Source of the DNA: Clostridia bacterium
Lineage (GTDB): Bacteria; Bacillota; Clostridia; UBA1381; UBA9506
DNA: 64,000 nucleotides
Direction of reading: 5' to 3'
Assembly (NCBI GenBank): GCA_017399695.1
Contig: JAFQBK010000004.1
Location: forward strand, 1 to 64,000
The position numbers were made by a program, and so were the translations under genes. A model generated the notes under the pieces. It saw only the letters and a program-made list of their open reading frames with translations, was not told the DNA's origin and searched no databases. How positions within the stretch are numbered: the stretch's first letter is position 1; each line of letters begins with the position of its first letter. Below, piece after piece: positions 34,964 through 42,504 of this stretch.

Positions 34964-35056
34964 AGTGATTCCTCCTGTAAAATTTTTCATAGATATATTA
35001 TACTGCAATTTAGGAAAGGAATCAAGCATAAACCATCGAGTAGTTCAAATATCATA

Positions 35057-35086
35057 TTGATTTTTTGGGAAAAAATGTGATATACT
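35057..35086 (+). promoter_or_regulatory. sigma-A promoter of the SGNH hydrolase gene
   Basis: TTGATT (35057-35062), 18-nt spacer and TATACT (35081-35086), 34 nt before the start codon. Confidence 0.5.
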
Positions 35087-35119
35087 AACGGTGTTATATA
35101 AAAAATGGAGGTAGGCTAG

Positions 35120-35755
35120 ATGAGTGACTTCACGTATGAAAGTATAGACAGAAATGTTCCTCTTGAAACCTATGAATGGGATAATATTTGGATAGAACAC
35201 GCAGACGAGCCGGACAGAACGCGCGTGTTGTATATTGGAGACTCGATTTCTGTAAACAATAAAAGACCGGCTACACTCTATACGGACAGTAAAATTTTAT
35301 TTGATAATTACGGAACGTCAAAGGCTTTGGACAATCCGTATTTTGCGGAGACGATCCATCTGGTCGCAAAACAGGAGGGGCAACGCTCTGCCGTTTTGTT
35401 TAATAACGGTCTGCACGGCTTTCATCTTGATGACGATAGCAAATATCGTACATACTATGAAAAAATGATACAGTTTCTTTTGGAGGAGTTTCCCAAGACG
35501 CCGATTTTCCTTGTGCTTACGACGCATCTGGGAAATGAAGAAAGAGAGCAGCGAGTGATAAAACGAAACGCGGTGGCAAAGGAGCTTGCCAAGGAATATG
35601 ACCTTTTCGTGATTGATCTGTATTCCGTATCTTGTGCTCACGCGGATTTGCTATCCAAAGACCGCGTACATTATGAAAAAGCGGGGGATGAGAAAATGGC
35701 AGAGGCGCTTGTAAACGCTCTTTGCGAATTTCTTCCCGAACTAAAAAATAAATGA
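35120..35755 (+). CDS. SGNH/GDSL hydrolase family protein
   Basis: 211 residues. The nucleophile block is LYIGDSIS near residue 40, an Asn block LFNNGLHGFH near 93, and the C-terminal DRVHY gives the Asp-x-x-His pair near 180. These fit the SGNH esterase/lipase fold. There is no signal peptide, so a cytosolic esterase or deacylase of a sugar conjugate is likely. GGAGG is upstream. It is followed by the NSS transporter gene after 13 nt with no terminator, so the two are probably one operon. Confidence 0.85.
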   Translation: MSDFTYESIDRNVPLETYEWDNIWIEHADEPDRTRVLYIGDSISVNNKRPATLYTDSKILFDNYGTSKALDNPYFAETIHLVAKQEGQRSAVLFNNGLHGFHLDDDSKYRTYYEKMIQFLLEEFPKTPIFLVLTTHLGNEEREQRVIKRNAVAKELAKEYDLFVIDLYSVSCAHADLLSKDRVHYEKAGDEKMAEALVNALCEFLPELKNK

Positions 35756-35768
35756 TGGGGGTATACGA

Positions 35769-37166
35769 ATGAAAGAAAGAGAGAAGCTATCTTCCCGTTT
35801 GGGATTTATTCTTCTTTCCGCCGGCTGTGCGATTGGCCTTGGTAATGTGTGGAGATTTCCTTATATTACGGGTCAGTACGGGGGTGCGGCTTTTGTGCTT
35901 TTGTATCTGGTGTTTTTGGTTGCGTTGGGACTTCCGATTATGGCGATGGAGTTTTCTGTCGGTCGTGCCAGCAGAAAAAGTGTGGCAACCTCGTTTCGTG
36001 AGCTTGAGCCAAAGGGCACGAAGTGGCATATTTTCGGCTATTTTGGCATGGTCGGAAACTATCTTTTAATGATGTTTTATACCACGATTGCCGGTTGGAT
36101 GCTGGCGTATTTCGTGAAGATGATTCGCGGCGAATTTATTACCTCGGTGGGTGGAGAAATCGTTGCGAAAAGCGTGAAAGAAGTAGGAGCAATTTTTGAG
36201 CAAATGACGGCAAATCCGGGAGTGATGGTTTTCTGGATGGTCGTCGTTGTAGCAATTAGCTTTGGCATCTGTGCGCTCGGTGTGCAAAAAGGCGTGGAAA
36301 AGGTGTCGAAGGTGATGATGTCAAGCCTTTTGGTGATTCTGATTGTGCTTGCTATCCGCGCTGTTACCTTACCAGGTGCAGGGGCAGGACTATCATTTTA
36401 CCTGATGCCCGACTTTTCCAAAATGATGGAGAACGGCGTGTTAGAGGTTGTGTCCGCGGCGATGGGGCAGGCATTCTTTACGCTCAGTATCGGTATCGGT
36501 TCTATGGCGATTTTCGGCAGTTATATCGGAAAAGAGCGCACCCTTTTGGGTGAGTCTTCCAATATTCTTATTTTGGATACTGCGGTTGCACTTTTGTCCG
36601 GACTCATTATCTTCCCGGCGTGCTTTTCCTTTGGCGTGCAGCCGGACAGCGGTCCGAAACTTGTGTTTGTAACCCTGCCGAATATTTTTAATTCTATGCC
36701 GGGTGGAACGGTCTGGGGCGCTTTGTTCTTTGTCTTTATGAGCTTTGCGGCACTGACAACGGTCATTGCAGTATTTGAAAACATCCTATCCTTTGCGATG
36801 GATTTGTGGGGCTGGTCAAGAAAGAAAGCCGTGTTGGTCAATATGATTCTGATTCCAATTCTTTCGCTGCCATGCGTGTTTGGCTTTAACTGGTGGGCAG
36901 GTTTTCAGCCGCTTGGAGCGGGAATGAATATTATGGATATCGAAGACTTTATTGTCAGCAATAATCTGTTACCGTTAGGCTCACTTGTGTATCTGTTTTT
37001 CTGCGTGACCCGCTACGGCTGGGGCTGGGATAATTTTATGCTTGAGGTCAATACCGGAAAAGGCTTAAAATTCCCGCGCTGGATACGAAAATATGTGACC
37101 TATGTACTTCCGGTCATCGTATTGTTCTTGTTCGCACAAGGCTATATCACAAAATTCTTCGGATAA
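35769..37166 (+). CDS. sodium-dependent transporter, NSS (SNF) family
   Basis: 465 residues with about 11-12 membrane segments. The signature GNVWRFPYITGQYGGAAF near residue 25 carries the sodium and substrate site residues of the LeuT fold. A second conserved area is AFFTLSIGIGSMAIFGSYI near residue 235. These symporters move amino acids or amines with Na+. It is shorter than animal members and lies at the length typical for bacteria. The substrate cannot be read from sequence. Confidence 0.95.
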   Translation: MKEREKLSSRLGFILLSAGCAIGLGNVWRFPYITGQYGGAAFVLLYLVFLVALGLPIMAMEFSVGRASRKSVATSFRELEPKGTKWHIFGYFGMVGNYLLMMFYTTIAGWMLAYFVKMIRGEFITSVGGEIVAKSVKEVGAIFEQMTANPGVMVFWMVVVVAISFGICALGVQKGVEKVSKVMMSSLLVILIVLAIRAVTLPGAGAGLSFYLMPDFSKMMENGVLEVVSAAMGQAFFTLSIGIGSMAIFGSYIGKERTLLGESSNILILDTAVALLSGLIIFPACFSFGVQPDSGPKLVFVTLPNIFNSMPGGTVWGALFFVFMSFAALTTVIAVFENILSFAMDLWGWSRKKAVLVNMILIPILSLPCVFGFNWWAGFQPLGAGMNIMDIEDFIVSNNLLPLGSLVYLFFCVTRYGWGWDNFMLEVNTGKGLKFPRWIRKYVTYVLPVIVLFLFAQGYITKFFG

Positions 37167-37168
37167 AC

Positions 37169-37197
37169 TTTACAAGCAATGAAATTGGTGGTAAAAT
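37169..37197 (+). promoter_or_regulatory. possible promoter of tRNA-Arg
   Basis: TTTACA (37169-37174), 17-nt spacer and TAAAAT (37192-37197), directly after the transporter stop. A hairpin of terminator type lies just after it, so the promoter reading is less sure than others. Confidence 0.5.
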
Positions 37198-37203
37198 AGA
37201 GAG

Positions 37204-37231
37204 GCTGCGGTGGAATCCGCCGCAGTTTCTC
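37204..37231 (+). terminator. hairpin before tRNA-Arg, probably the terminator of the transporter gene
   Basis: CTGCGG and CCGCAG (inside a longer GC-rich dyad) are followed by TTTCTCTTTATT. If the 37169-37197 promoter is used, this hairpin would instead be the first structure of the tRNA precursor. Confidence 0.55.
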
Positions 37232-37247
37232 TTTATTCATAAGCAAT

Positions 37248-37322
37248 GCCGCTTTAGTTAAATGGATATAACAAGCCCCTCCTAAGGGCTAGTTGAGGGT
37301 TCGATTCCCCCAAGCGGTGCCA
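37248..37322 (+). tRNA. tRNA-Arg (CCT)
   Basis: Acceptor GCCGCTT pairs with AAGCGGT, the first pair being G-U. Anticodon stem AGCCC/GGGCT encloses loop CTCCTAA with anticodon CCT, reading AGG. T arm AGGGT-TCGATTC-CCCC, discriminator G, CCA encoded at 37320-37322. Confidence 0.93.
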
Positions 37323-37347
37323 CGTCGCAGCAAACTGCGCTGCAATC

Positions 37348-37377
37348 AAAATGACCGTTTGAAAAACGGTCATTTTT
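37348..37377 (+). terminator. terminator after tRNA-Arg
   Basis: AAAATGACCGTTT, GAA loop, AAACGGTCATTTT plus T. Confidence 0.92.
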
Positions 37378-37402
37378 CATATGCTTCGTTGCTGCTCCTT
37401 TT

Positions 37403-37483
37403 TCGCAAAAAGTCACACTCGGCTCGTCTGTTTGTTTGTAAACGCACTCACGACGACTCGCTGTCGTTACCAACTTTTTGCGA
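37403..37483. other. intergenic region with long-range dyad, unassigned
   Basis: TCGCAAAAAG (37403-37412) is perfectly complementary to CTTTTTGCGA (37474-37483). Inside lies a second stem ACGAC/GTCGT (37450-37467). No ORF with a ribosome site is present on either strand; the minus-strand frame at 37282-37491 runs through the tRNA and is rejected. The structure could be a small RNA or a decayed repeat. Confidence 0.35.
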
Positions 37484-37516
37484 GAAAACATGAAACAGTA
37501 AAATCGTCACGCTCGT

Positions 37517-37558
37517 ACAAAACAAAAATCCTGCTTTTTGGCAGGATTTTTGTTTTGT
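37517..37558. terminator. terminator of the DtxR-type gene (bidirectional)
   Basis: An 18-bp perfect stem ACAAAACAAAAATCCTGC with a 6-nt loop and A/T tails on both sides, immediately after the minus-strand stop. Confidence 0.9.
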
Positions 37559-37927
37559 TTATTTTTTTATTTCCATATACTTTTTAATCGCTGAAAGAGT
37601 TTCGTCGCTGATGACATGTTCAATCCGGCAAGCATCGGTAGCTGCGGTTTTTTCGCTGACGCCAATGCGCATTAAAAAGTTAGAAAGCACGGTGTGCCGT
37701 TCAAAAATCTTTTTGGCAGCATCAATTCCCTCTTGTGTTAAGGTTAACAGTCCGTCCTCTGCCATCGTCAGGTATCCGCCGCTTTTTAATAGGCCGACCG
37801 CACGGCTGACGCTTGGCTTGGAATATCCCATAGATTCGGCAACATCCACACTGCGCACAGAGGCAGATTTTTGCGACAGAACATAGATGGTTTCCAGATA
37901 CATTTCTGCAGATTCCTGTAGTTGCAT
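37559..37927 (-). CDS. DtxR/MntR family metal-dependent repressor
   Basis: About 122 residues: a winged helix (about 1-60, with YLETIYVLSQKSASVRSVDVAESMGYSKPSVSRAVGLL split over helices 1-3) and a dimerisation/metal domain (about 65-122). The metal-ligand area around ERHTVLSNFL and DACRIEHVIS has His, Glu and Cys in the family positions. It lacks the SH3-like third domain, as in MntR. ATG 37927 follows AAGGAG by 9 nt; a TTG one codon earlier is also possible. It diverges from feoA-feoB, whose region holds three matching palindromes, so it is probably the iron-responsive repressor of that operon. Confidence 0.9.
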   Translation of the reverse strand: MQLQESAEMYLETIYVLSQKSASVRSVDVAESMGYSKPSVSRAVGLLKSGGYLTMAEDGLLTLTQEGIDAAKKIFERHTVLSNFLMRIGVSEKTAATDACRIEHVISDETLSAIKKYMEIKK

Positions 37928-37964
37928 CAACGCGCACTCCTTATCGTTGGTATTTACAAAATAT

Positions 37965-37993
37965 ATTGTAGCACATCATAAATACTTTTTCAA
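37965..37993 (-). promoter_or_regulatory. sigma-A promoter of the DtxR-type gene
   Basis: On the minus strand TTGAAA (37993-37988), 17-nt spacer and TACAAT (37970-37965). Confidence 0.65.
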
Positions 37994-38041
37994 GGAATAA
38001 ATTAATCGGTCATAAAAATAGAAAAATTTTCATAAAATGTA

Positions 38042-38070
38042 TTGACAAAAGGACAGGCATGTGCTAAAAT
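38042..38070 (+). promoter_or_regulatory. sigma-A promoter of feoA-feoB
   Basis: TTGACA (38042-38047), 17-nt spacer and TAAAAT (38065-38070). Operator 1 lies directly over the expected start of transcription. Confidence 0.8.
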
Positions 38071-38078
38071 TATTTTGG

Positions 38079-38092
38079 TTAGCAGAGGCTAA
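38079..38092. promoter_or_regulatory. operator 1 of the feo operon
   Basis: TTAGC-AGAG-GCTAA, a perfect palindrome resembling DtxR/IdeR/MntR sites (TTAG-N6-CTAA), 9 nt after the -10 box. Confidence 0.75.
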
Positions 38093-38112
38093 TCGTTTTT
38101 TTGAGGCTGGTG

Positions 38113-38128
38113 GTTAGCGCAGGCTAAC
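38113..38128. promoter_or_regulatory. operator 2 of the feo operon
   Basis: GTTAGC-GCAG-GCTAAC, a perfect dyad 34 nt after operator 1 (centre to centre about 35 nt). Confidence 0.75.
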
Positions 38129-38161
38129 TGCAAATAAGACCGGGAAGACAGGCGATTTTGT

Positions 38162-38377
38162 ATGAATTTATGGGAAGCTCATGAAGGAACGGAGTATATC
38201 ATCAAAGAGATTCACACGGAAGATGATGAGTTAAATAGCTTTCTGTTTTCATTGGGTTGTTACAGCGGAGAACCAATCACTGTAATTTCTCATCTTGCGG
38301 GTGGTTGCGTTGTTTCTATTAAGGATGGTAGATATAATATTGACCGACAACTAGCGGAGGCAATTATAATTTTATAA
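38162..38377 (+). CDS. feoA: ferrous iron transport protein A
   Basis: 71 residues with the SH3-like FeoA core: NSFLFSLGCYSGEPITVISHLAGG followed by VVSIKDGRYNIDRQLAEAIII. FeoA is a small cytosolic partner of FeoB that modulates Fe2+ uptake. The ribosome site is weak (GGGAAGACAGG region). It is followed by a hairpin and operator 3 before feoB. Confidence 0.93.
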   Translation: MNLWEAHEGTEYIIKEIHTEDDELNSFLFSLGCYSGEPITVISHLAGGCVVSIKDGRYNIDRQLAEAIIIL

Positions 38378-38380
38378 TTT

Positions 38381-38407
38381 TCGGCAGAAATTCTGCCGTT
38401 TCATTTT
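38381..38407 (+). terminator. intercistronic hairpin after feoA
   Basis: CGGCAG-AAATT-CTGCCG followed by TTTCATTTTT, a weak terminator or attenuator between feoA and feoB. Confidence 0.6.
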
Positions 38408-38415
38408 TGCCCGAC

Positions 38416-38433
38416 GGTTAGCTTCTGCTAACC
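38416..38433. promoter_or_regulatory. operator 3, between feoA and feoB
   Basis: GGTTAGC-TTCT-GCTAACC, the longest of the three palindromes (7 bp per arm), 46 nt before the feoB start. It implies separate control of feoB, either as a roadblock or over a promoter I could not define. Confidence 0.7.
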
Positions 38434-38478
38434 AAAAGTAAAATGAAATAATTTACATAACAATTAGGAGGAAATCAA

Positions 38479-40437
38479 ATGAGAATCGCATTAGCGGGAA
38501 ACCCGAACAGCGGTAAAACCACGATGTATAATGCATTGACCGGACAGAATGAGAAGGTTGGTAACTGGGCAGGCGTTACTGTTGAGAAAAAAGAGCACTA
38601 CTTAAAGAGAGCTTTCTGCGAGTCTGAGGAGCTTCCGGTTATCGTGGACCTGCCGGGCGCATATTCTATGTCCCCGTTTACATCAGAGGAGAGTATCACC
38701 AGCTCTTATGTTAAAAATGAGAATCCGGATGTAATTATTAACATTGTGGATGCCACCAACTTAAGCCGCAGTCTGTTTTTTACCACGCAGCTGTTAGAAC
38801 TGGGTGTTCCCGTTGTTGTAGCACTAAATAAAGCAGACATCAATGAAAAAAAAGAAACTATCATTGATGCAAAAACGCTTTCCGGTCTTTTGGATTGTCC
38901 GGTGGTTGAAACGGTTTCCACTTCGGCGGAGGGATTAAAAGATTTGCTTGCTATAGCATTTAACAGAAGCAGTGAAACGCAGAAAGCACCGTATGTGCAG
39001 GACGATATAGATGTAACGGATAAAGAAGAGGTAGAGGCGGCGGACAGAAAACGCTTTGCTTTTGTCAATAAAATTGTGTCCGCAGTAGAAACGCGTAAGG
39101 TGCTAACCAAAGAGAAAAACTATCAGGACAAGATTGATGCGGTACTTACTAACAAATGGCTCGGTATCCCGATTTTTGCGTTTGTGATGTTTTTAGTGTT
39201 TGATATTTCCCAGTCCTCTTTTGGCCCATTTTTAGCGGACACATTGGTTGCGTGGCTCGAAACCTTCCAGGCATGGGTAGGCGAGCTTTTGGCAGAGGCA
39301 AATCCCTTGCTCAGCGCACTTTTGGTGGATGGAATTATTGGTGGAGTTATTGCCGTTATCGGCTTTTTGCCATTGGTTATGGTAATGTACTTCTTAATCG
39401 CGCTCTTGGAAGATTGCGGATATATGGCGAGAGTTTCGGTCGTGCTGGATCCAATTTTCAAAAAGGTTGGTCTTTCCGGAAAATCGGTCATCCCGTTTGT
39501 CATTGCGACGGGTTGTGCAATTCCCGGTGTTATGGCTTGCCGTACCATTCGTAACGAGCGTGAACGAAGGGCAACGGCGATGCTGGCGCCGTTTATGCCC
39601 TGCGGTGCAAAGCTTCCCGTCATTGCGCTCTTTGCAGGCGCATTCTTTGAGGATGCCTCCTGGGTAGGTACGCTGATGTACTTTGCCGGAATTCTCATTA
39701 TTTTCTTCGGCGCACTTTTGGTGAATAAAATTACCGGTTATAAGGCGAGAAAATCCTATTTTATTATTGAAATTCCGGAGTATAAAGTACCGAGTCTGTG
39801 GCGCGCCGTGAAAGCAATGTGCAGTCGAGGTTGGTCTTATATTGTTAAAGCAGGAACCATCATTCTACTTTGTAATACAGCGGTTCAGATTATGCAGACT
39901 TTCGACTGGACTTTTGCTGTTGCGGAAGAGGCGAATACTTCGATTTTGGCATCCATTGCGGGTCCGGTTTCCTACCTTTTGATTCCGATTGTTGGTTATC
40001 ATGCATGGCAGCTTGCAGCGGCGGCTGTAACTGGCTTTATTGCAAAAGAAAATGTCGTGGCAACTCTTGCGGTTTGCTATGCTTTAACAGATGTTACGGC
40101 AGAACTTCCTGGTGCGGCACCTGAGCTGACAGCGGTTGCTGCCCTTGCATATCTTATGTTCAATCTCTTTACACCGCCTTGCTTTGCAGCGATTGGTGCG
40201 ATGAATTCGGAAATGAAGAGCGCCAAATGGCTCTGGGGCGGCATTGCTCTCCAATTGGGCGTTGGATATACGGTTGGCTATTTGGTATACCAGATTGGCA
40301 CACTCATCACCACTGGCTCAGTTGGTGTAGGCTTTGTTCCGGGTTTACTGGCGGTGCTAGTAATGGTAGCAATTGTTGTTTATCTGTGTATGAAATCGGA
40401 TAAAAAAATAAAAGTGGAGTATAGTGTGGATAAATAA
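38479..40437 (+). CDS. feoB: ferrous iron transport protein B
   Basis: 652 residues. The N-terminal G domain has G1 GNPNSGKTT, G3 DLPG and G4 NKAD within the first 130 residues, followed by a helical GDI region. From about 215 on are the membrane segments with two Gate motifs (GCAIPGVMACRT and the later CNTAVQIM region). The first loop has Ser where many FeoB have Cys (GNPNCGKT). FeoB is the GTP-driven Fe2+ importer of anaerobes. AGGAGG lies 9 nt before the ATG. Confidence 0.97.
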   Translation: MRIALAGNPNSGKTTMYNALTGQNEKVGNWAGVTVEKKEHYLKRAFCESEELPVIVDLPGAYSMSPFTSEESITSSYVKNENPDVIINIVDATNLSRSLFFTTQLLELGVPVVVALNKADINEKKETIIDAKTLSGLLDCPVVETVSTSAEGLKDLLAIAFNRSSETQKAPYVQDDIDVTDKEEVEAADRKRFAFVNKIVSAVETRKVLTKEKNYQDKIDAVLTNKWLGIPIFAFVMFLVFDISQSSFGPFLADTLVAWLETFQAWVGELLAEANPLLSALLVDGIIGGVIAVIGFLPLVMVMYFLIALLEDCGYMARVSVVLDPIFKKVGLSGKSVIPFVIATGCAIPGVMACRTIRNERERRATAMLAPFMPCGAKLPVIALFAGAFFEDASWVGTLMYFAGILIIFFGALLVNKITGYKARKSYFIIEIPEYKVPSLWRAVKAMCSRGWSYIVKAGTIILLCNTAVQIMQTFDWTFAVAEEANTSILASIAGPVSYLLIPIVGYHAWQLAAAAVTGFIAKENVVATLAVCYALTDVTAELPGAAPELTAVAALAYLMFNLFTPPCFAAIGAMNSEMKSAKWLWGGIALQLGVGYTVGYLVYQIGTLITTGSVGVGFVPGLLAVLVMVAIVVYLCMKSDKKIKVEYSVDK

Positions 40438-40451
40438 CCTGAGGTGATTGG

Positions 40452-40622
40452 ATGGAAAATATCATTATTGTTGCGATTGTTGCTACGATTATTTTTGCTG
40501 CCTTATATTACATTTACCGTTCCAAAAAGAAGGGAAAGAAATGCATCGGTTGTCCTTACAGCAGCTCTTGCGGGAAAGAGAAGCATTGCTCTTGCGGTTT
40601 GGTTTTCGAAAAAGAAGAATAA
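40452..40622 (+). CDS. FeoB-associated Cys-rich membrane protein
   Basis: 56 residues translated by hand: MENIIIVAIVATIIFAALYY forms one membrane segment, then a basic stretch RSKKKGKK. A Cys cluster follows, CIGCPYSSSC and HCSC, with five Cys and a His. Size, topology and place directly after feoB match the FeoB-associated Cys-rich family, thought to help iron delivery in Gram-positive bacteria. GAGGTG lies upstream of the ATG. It is too short for usual ORF cut-offs. Confidence 0.92.
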   Translation: MENIIIVAIVATIIFAALYYIYRSKKKGKKCIGCPYSSSCGKEKHCSCGLVFEKEE

Positions 40623-40632
40623 GAATTTTAAG

Positions 40633-40659
40633 AACCTTGTGCATCCACAAGGTTTTTTT
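40633..40659 (+). terminator. terminator of the feo operon
   Basis: AACCTTGTG, CATC loop, CACAAGGTT, seven T. Confidence 0.93.
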
Positions 40660-40669
40660 CTGTAGAATA

Positions 40670-40698
40670 TTGACACAAAGAGGGGAGTGGAGTATAAT
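40670..40698 (+). promoter_or_regulatory. sigma-A promoter of the AEC transporter gene
   Basis: TTGACA (40670-40675), 17-nt spacer and TATAAT (40693-40698), 35 nt before the start. Confidence 0.85.
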
Positions 40699-40733
40699 AT
40701 CAAAGGATTATTTTTTATTAAGAGGGTGCTACG

Positions 40734-41681
40734 ATGTACGAAGCTTTTATTGCGACGCTTTCTCCAATGCTGGTGATGTTTCTTTGCCTTTTGGTCGGAT
40801 TTTTACTGAAAAAGACCGGGAAATTGCCTGAGGGTTCAGATGTGGCACTGTCACGGCTCGAAACCTATGCATTGGTGCCGGCGGTATCGTTTTCTTCGTT
40901 TATGCAGTATTGCACGGTGGATTCCTTAAAAGAGAACTATCCGATTGTGATATATGCAAGTATTGCTATTTTATTTTCTGTCGGTGTGGCGATTCTTCTG
41001 TCCTATGCCTTTCGGATTAAGGATACTTACCGCCGAAGTGTGTATCAATATGCACTTGCATTCGGTAATTTCGGTTTTATGGGAAATGCCATTGTGCCGA
41101 TGATTTTGGGCGGCGACGAGCACTTATACTACTATCTGTTATTTACCTTGCCTTTAAGCTTTACGATATATCTTTGGGGAATTGTCATTTTAACGCCCAA
41201 GGAGCACAGAAAGGGAAACATTATAAAAAATGTGTTTAACTTCCCGATGATTGCGATTTTTGCGGGAATGCTTGTCGGTGTCAGTGGTATCGGAAAAATT
41301 CTGCCCGACTTTTTCATTACGGCGGTTGATTCGCTCAAAAACTGTATGGGTCCTGTTGCGATGGTTTTGGCAGGTTTTGTGATCGGCGGCTACTCGTTCC
41401 GCGATATGCTTACGGATGTCCGTGTTTATATTGCCAGCCTTTTAAGACTTTTTATTCTGCCGGTGCTCATTTTGCTTGTTTTAAGGCTTTTGGGTGCAAA
41501 TAACTATATTATTACGCTTGCATTTTTTGCCTTTGCCACACCGCTCGGTTTAAATACCGTGGTTTTCCCGGCGGCATTTGGTGGCGAGACAAAGACCGGA
41601 GCATCTATGGCGATGATATCCAATGTCTTGGCGGTCATTTCTCTGCCGGTGATGTATGGCTTGTTAAACCTTTGGCTATAA
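40734..41681 (+). CDS. AEC (auxin efflux carrier) family transporter
   Basis: 315 residues with about ten membrane segments. Typical AEC features: an N-terminal LVGFLLKKTGKLPEGSDVAL segment, FGNFGFMGNAIVPMIL near 105, and a C-terminal FATPLGLNTVVFPAAFGGET block. Bacterial members move organic acids such as malate or malonate; the substrate is unknown here. Own promoter; no clear terminator before purC. Confidence 0.88.
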   Translation: MYEAFIATLSPMLVMFLCLLVGFLLKKTGKLPEGSDVALSRLETYALVPAVSFSSFMQYCTVDSLKENYPIVIYASIAILFSVGVAILLSYAFRIKDTYRRSVYQYALAFGNFGFMGNAIVPMILGGDEHLYYYLLFTLPLSFTIYLWGIVILTPKEHRKGNIIKNVFNFPMIAIFAGMLVGVSGIGKILPDFFITAVDSLKNCMGPVAMVLAGFVIGGYSFRDMLTDVRVYIASLLRLFILPVLILLVLRLLGANNYIITLAFFAFATPLGLNTVVFPAAFGGETKTGASMAMISNVLAVISLPVMYGLLNLWL

Positions 41682-41714
41682 ATGCAAAAAAATGGATTTT
41701 TATGTAAAAAACTA

Positions 41715-41743
41715 TTGCGGATAGCGTCAAAATGTGTTACTAT
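41715..41743 (+). promoter_or_regulatory. possible promoter of purC
   Basis: TTGCGG (41715-41720), 17-nt spacer and TACTAT (41738-41743). No purine riboswitch is visible in the 35-nt leader. Confidence 0.5.
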
Positions 41744-41777
41744 AAATAACAGAAATTATTGCAGGAGGGCATATTCT

Positions 41778-42461
41778 ATGAAAAAGATTTACGAGGGTAA
41801 GACCAAAGATGTTTACAGCTTGGATAACGGCAATGTGCTTTTGAAGTTCAAGGATGACTGTACCGGTAAAGACGGCGTGTTCGATCCGGGCGAAAACTCG
41901 GTAGGGCTCACGATTGAGGGTATTGGTAAAGCGAATTTGAGAACTTCCATTTATTATTTTGACCTCTTAAAAGAAGCAGGTATTAAAACGCATTATGTCA
42001 GTGCCAATGTAGACGAAGCAACGATGGAAGTGCTCCCGGGCAAAGTATTTGGTCATGGTCTTGAGGTTATCTGCCGCCTGGTTGCAACCGGCAGCTTTAT
42101 CCGCAGATACGGCGAATATATTGAAGACGGAACGCCTTTAGAAGGTGGTTATGTTGAGTGCACATTTAAAAATGACGAAAAGGGTGACCCGCTGGTAACC
42201 GGTGAAGGTTTGGCTGCACTCGGCGTTATGTCTCCGGCAATGTTTGAGAGCATGAAGGAGCAGACCTTGAAAATCACAAAAATTGTTGCAGACGACTTAA
42301 AAACCATTGGCTTAGACCTTTGGGATATCAAGTTTGAGTTTGGTTATAACAATGATGAAGTTATCCTGATTGACGAAATTGCTTCCGGTAATATGCGCGT
42401 TTATAAAGACGGCGAAATTGTAAATCCGGTAGAACTGACAAAGTTAATTTTAGACAGATAA
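41778..42461 (+). CDS. purC: phosphoribosylaminoimidazole-succinocarboxamide synthase
   Basis: 227 residues from ATG 41778 (GCAGGAGGG upstream). SAICAR synthetase joins CAIR and Asp with ATP in purine synthesis. Family blocks: YEGKTKDVY at the N-terminus, [18 protein letters not shown], and [16 protein letters not shown] near the C-terminus. Unusually it stands alone, not in a pur operon. Confidence 0.95.
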   Translation: MKKIYEGKTKDVYSLDNGNVLLKFKDDCTGKDGVFDPGENSVGLTIEGIGKANLRTSIYYFDLLKEAGIKTHYVSANVDEATMEVLPGKVFGHGLEVICRLVATGSFIRRYGEYIEDGTPLEGGYVECTFKNDEKGDPLVTGEGLAALGVMSPAMFESMKEQTLKITKIVADDLKTIGLDLWDIKFEFGYNNDEVILIDEIASGNMRVYKDGEIVNPVELTKLILDR

Positions 42462-42469
42462 ATAAAAAG

Positions 42470-42497
42470 AAAAGGACGCCTCAGGGCGTCCTTTTTT
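42470..42497. terminator. bidirectional terminator between purC and the EamA gene
   Basis: AAAAGGACGCC, short loop, GGCGTCCTTTTTT between two convergent genes. Confidence 0.93.
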
Positions 42498-42504
42498 GTA
42501 CCTA

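Noticed and set aside
37282..37491. 69-codon minus-strand frame
   Set aside because: It overlaps tRNA-Arg antisense and the terminator; no ribosome site.
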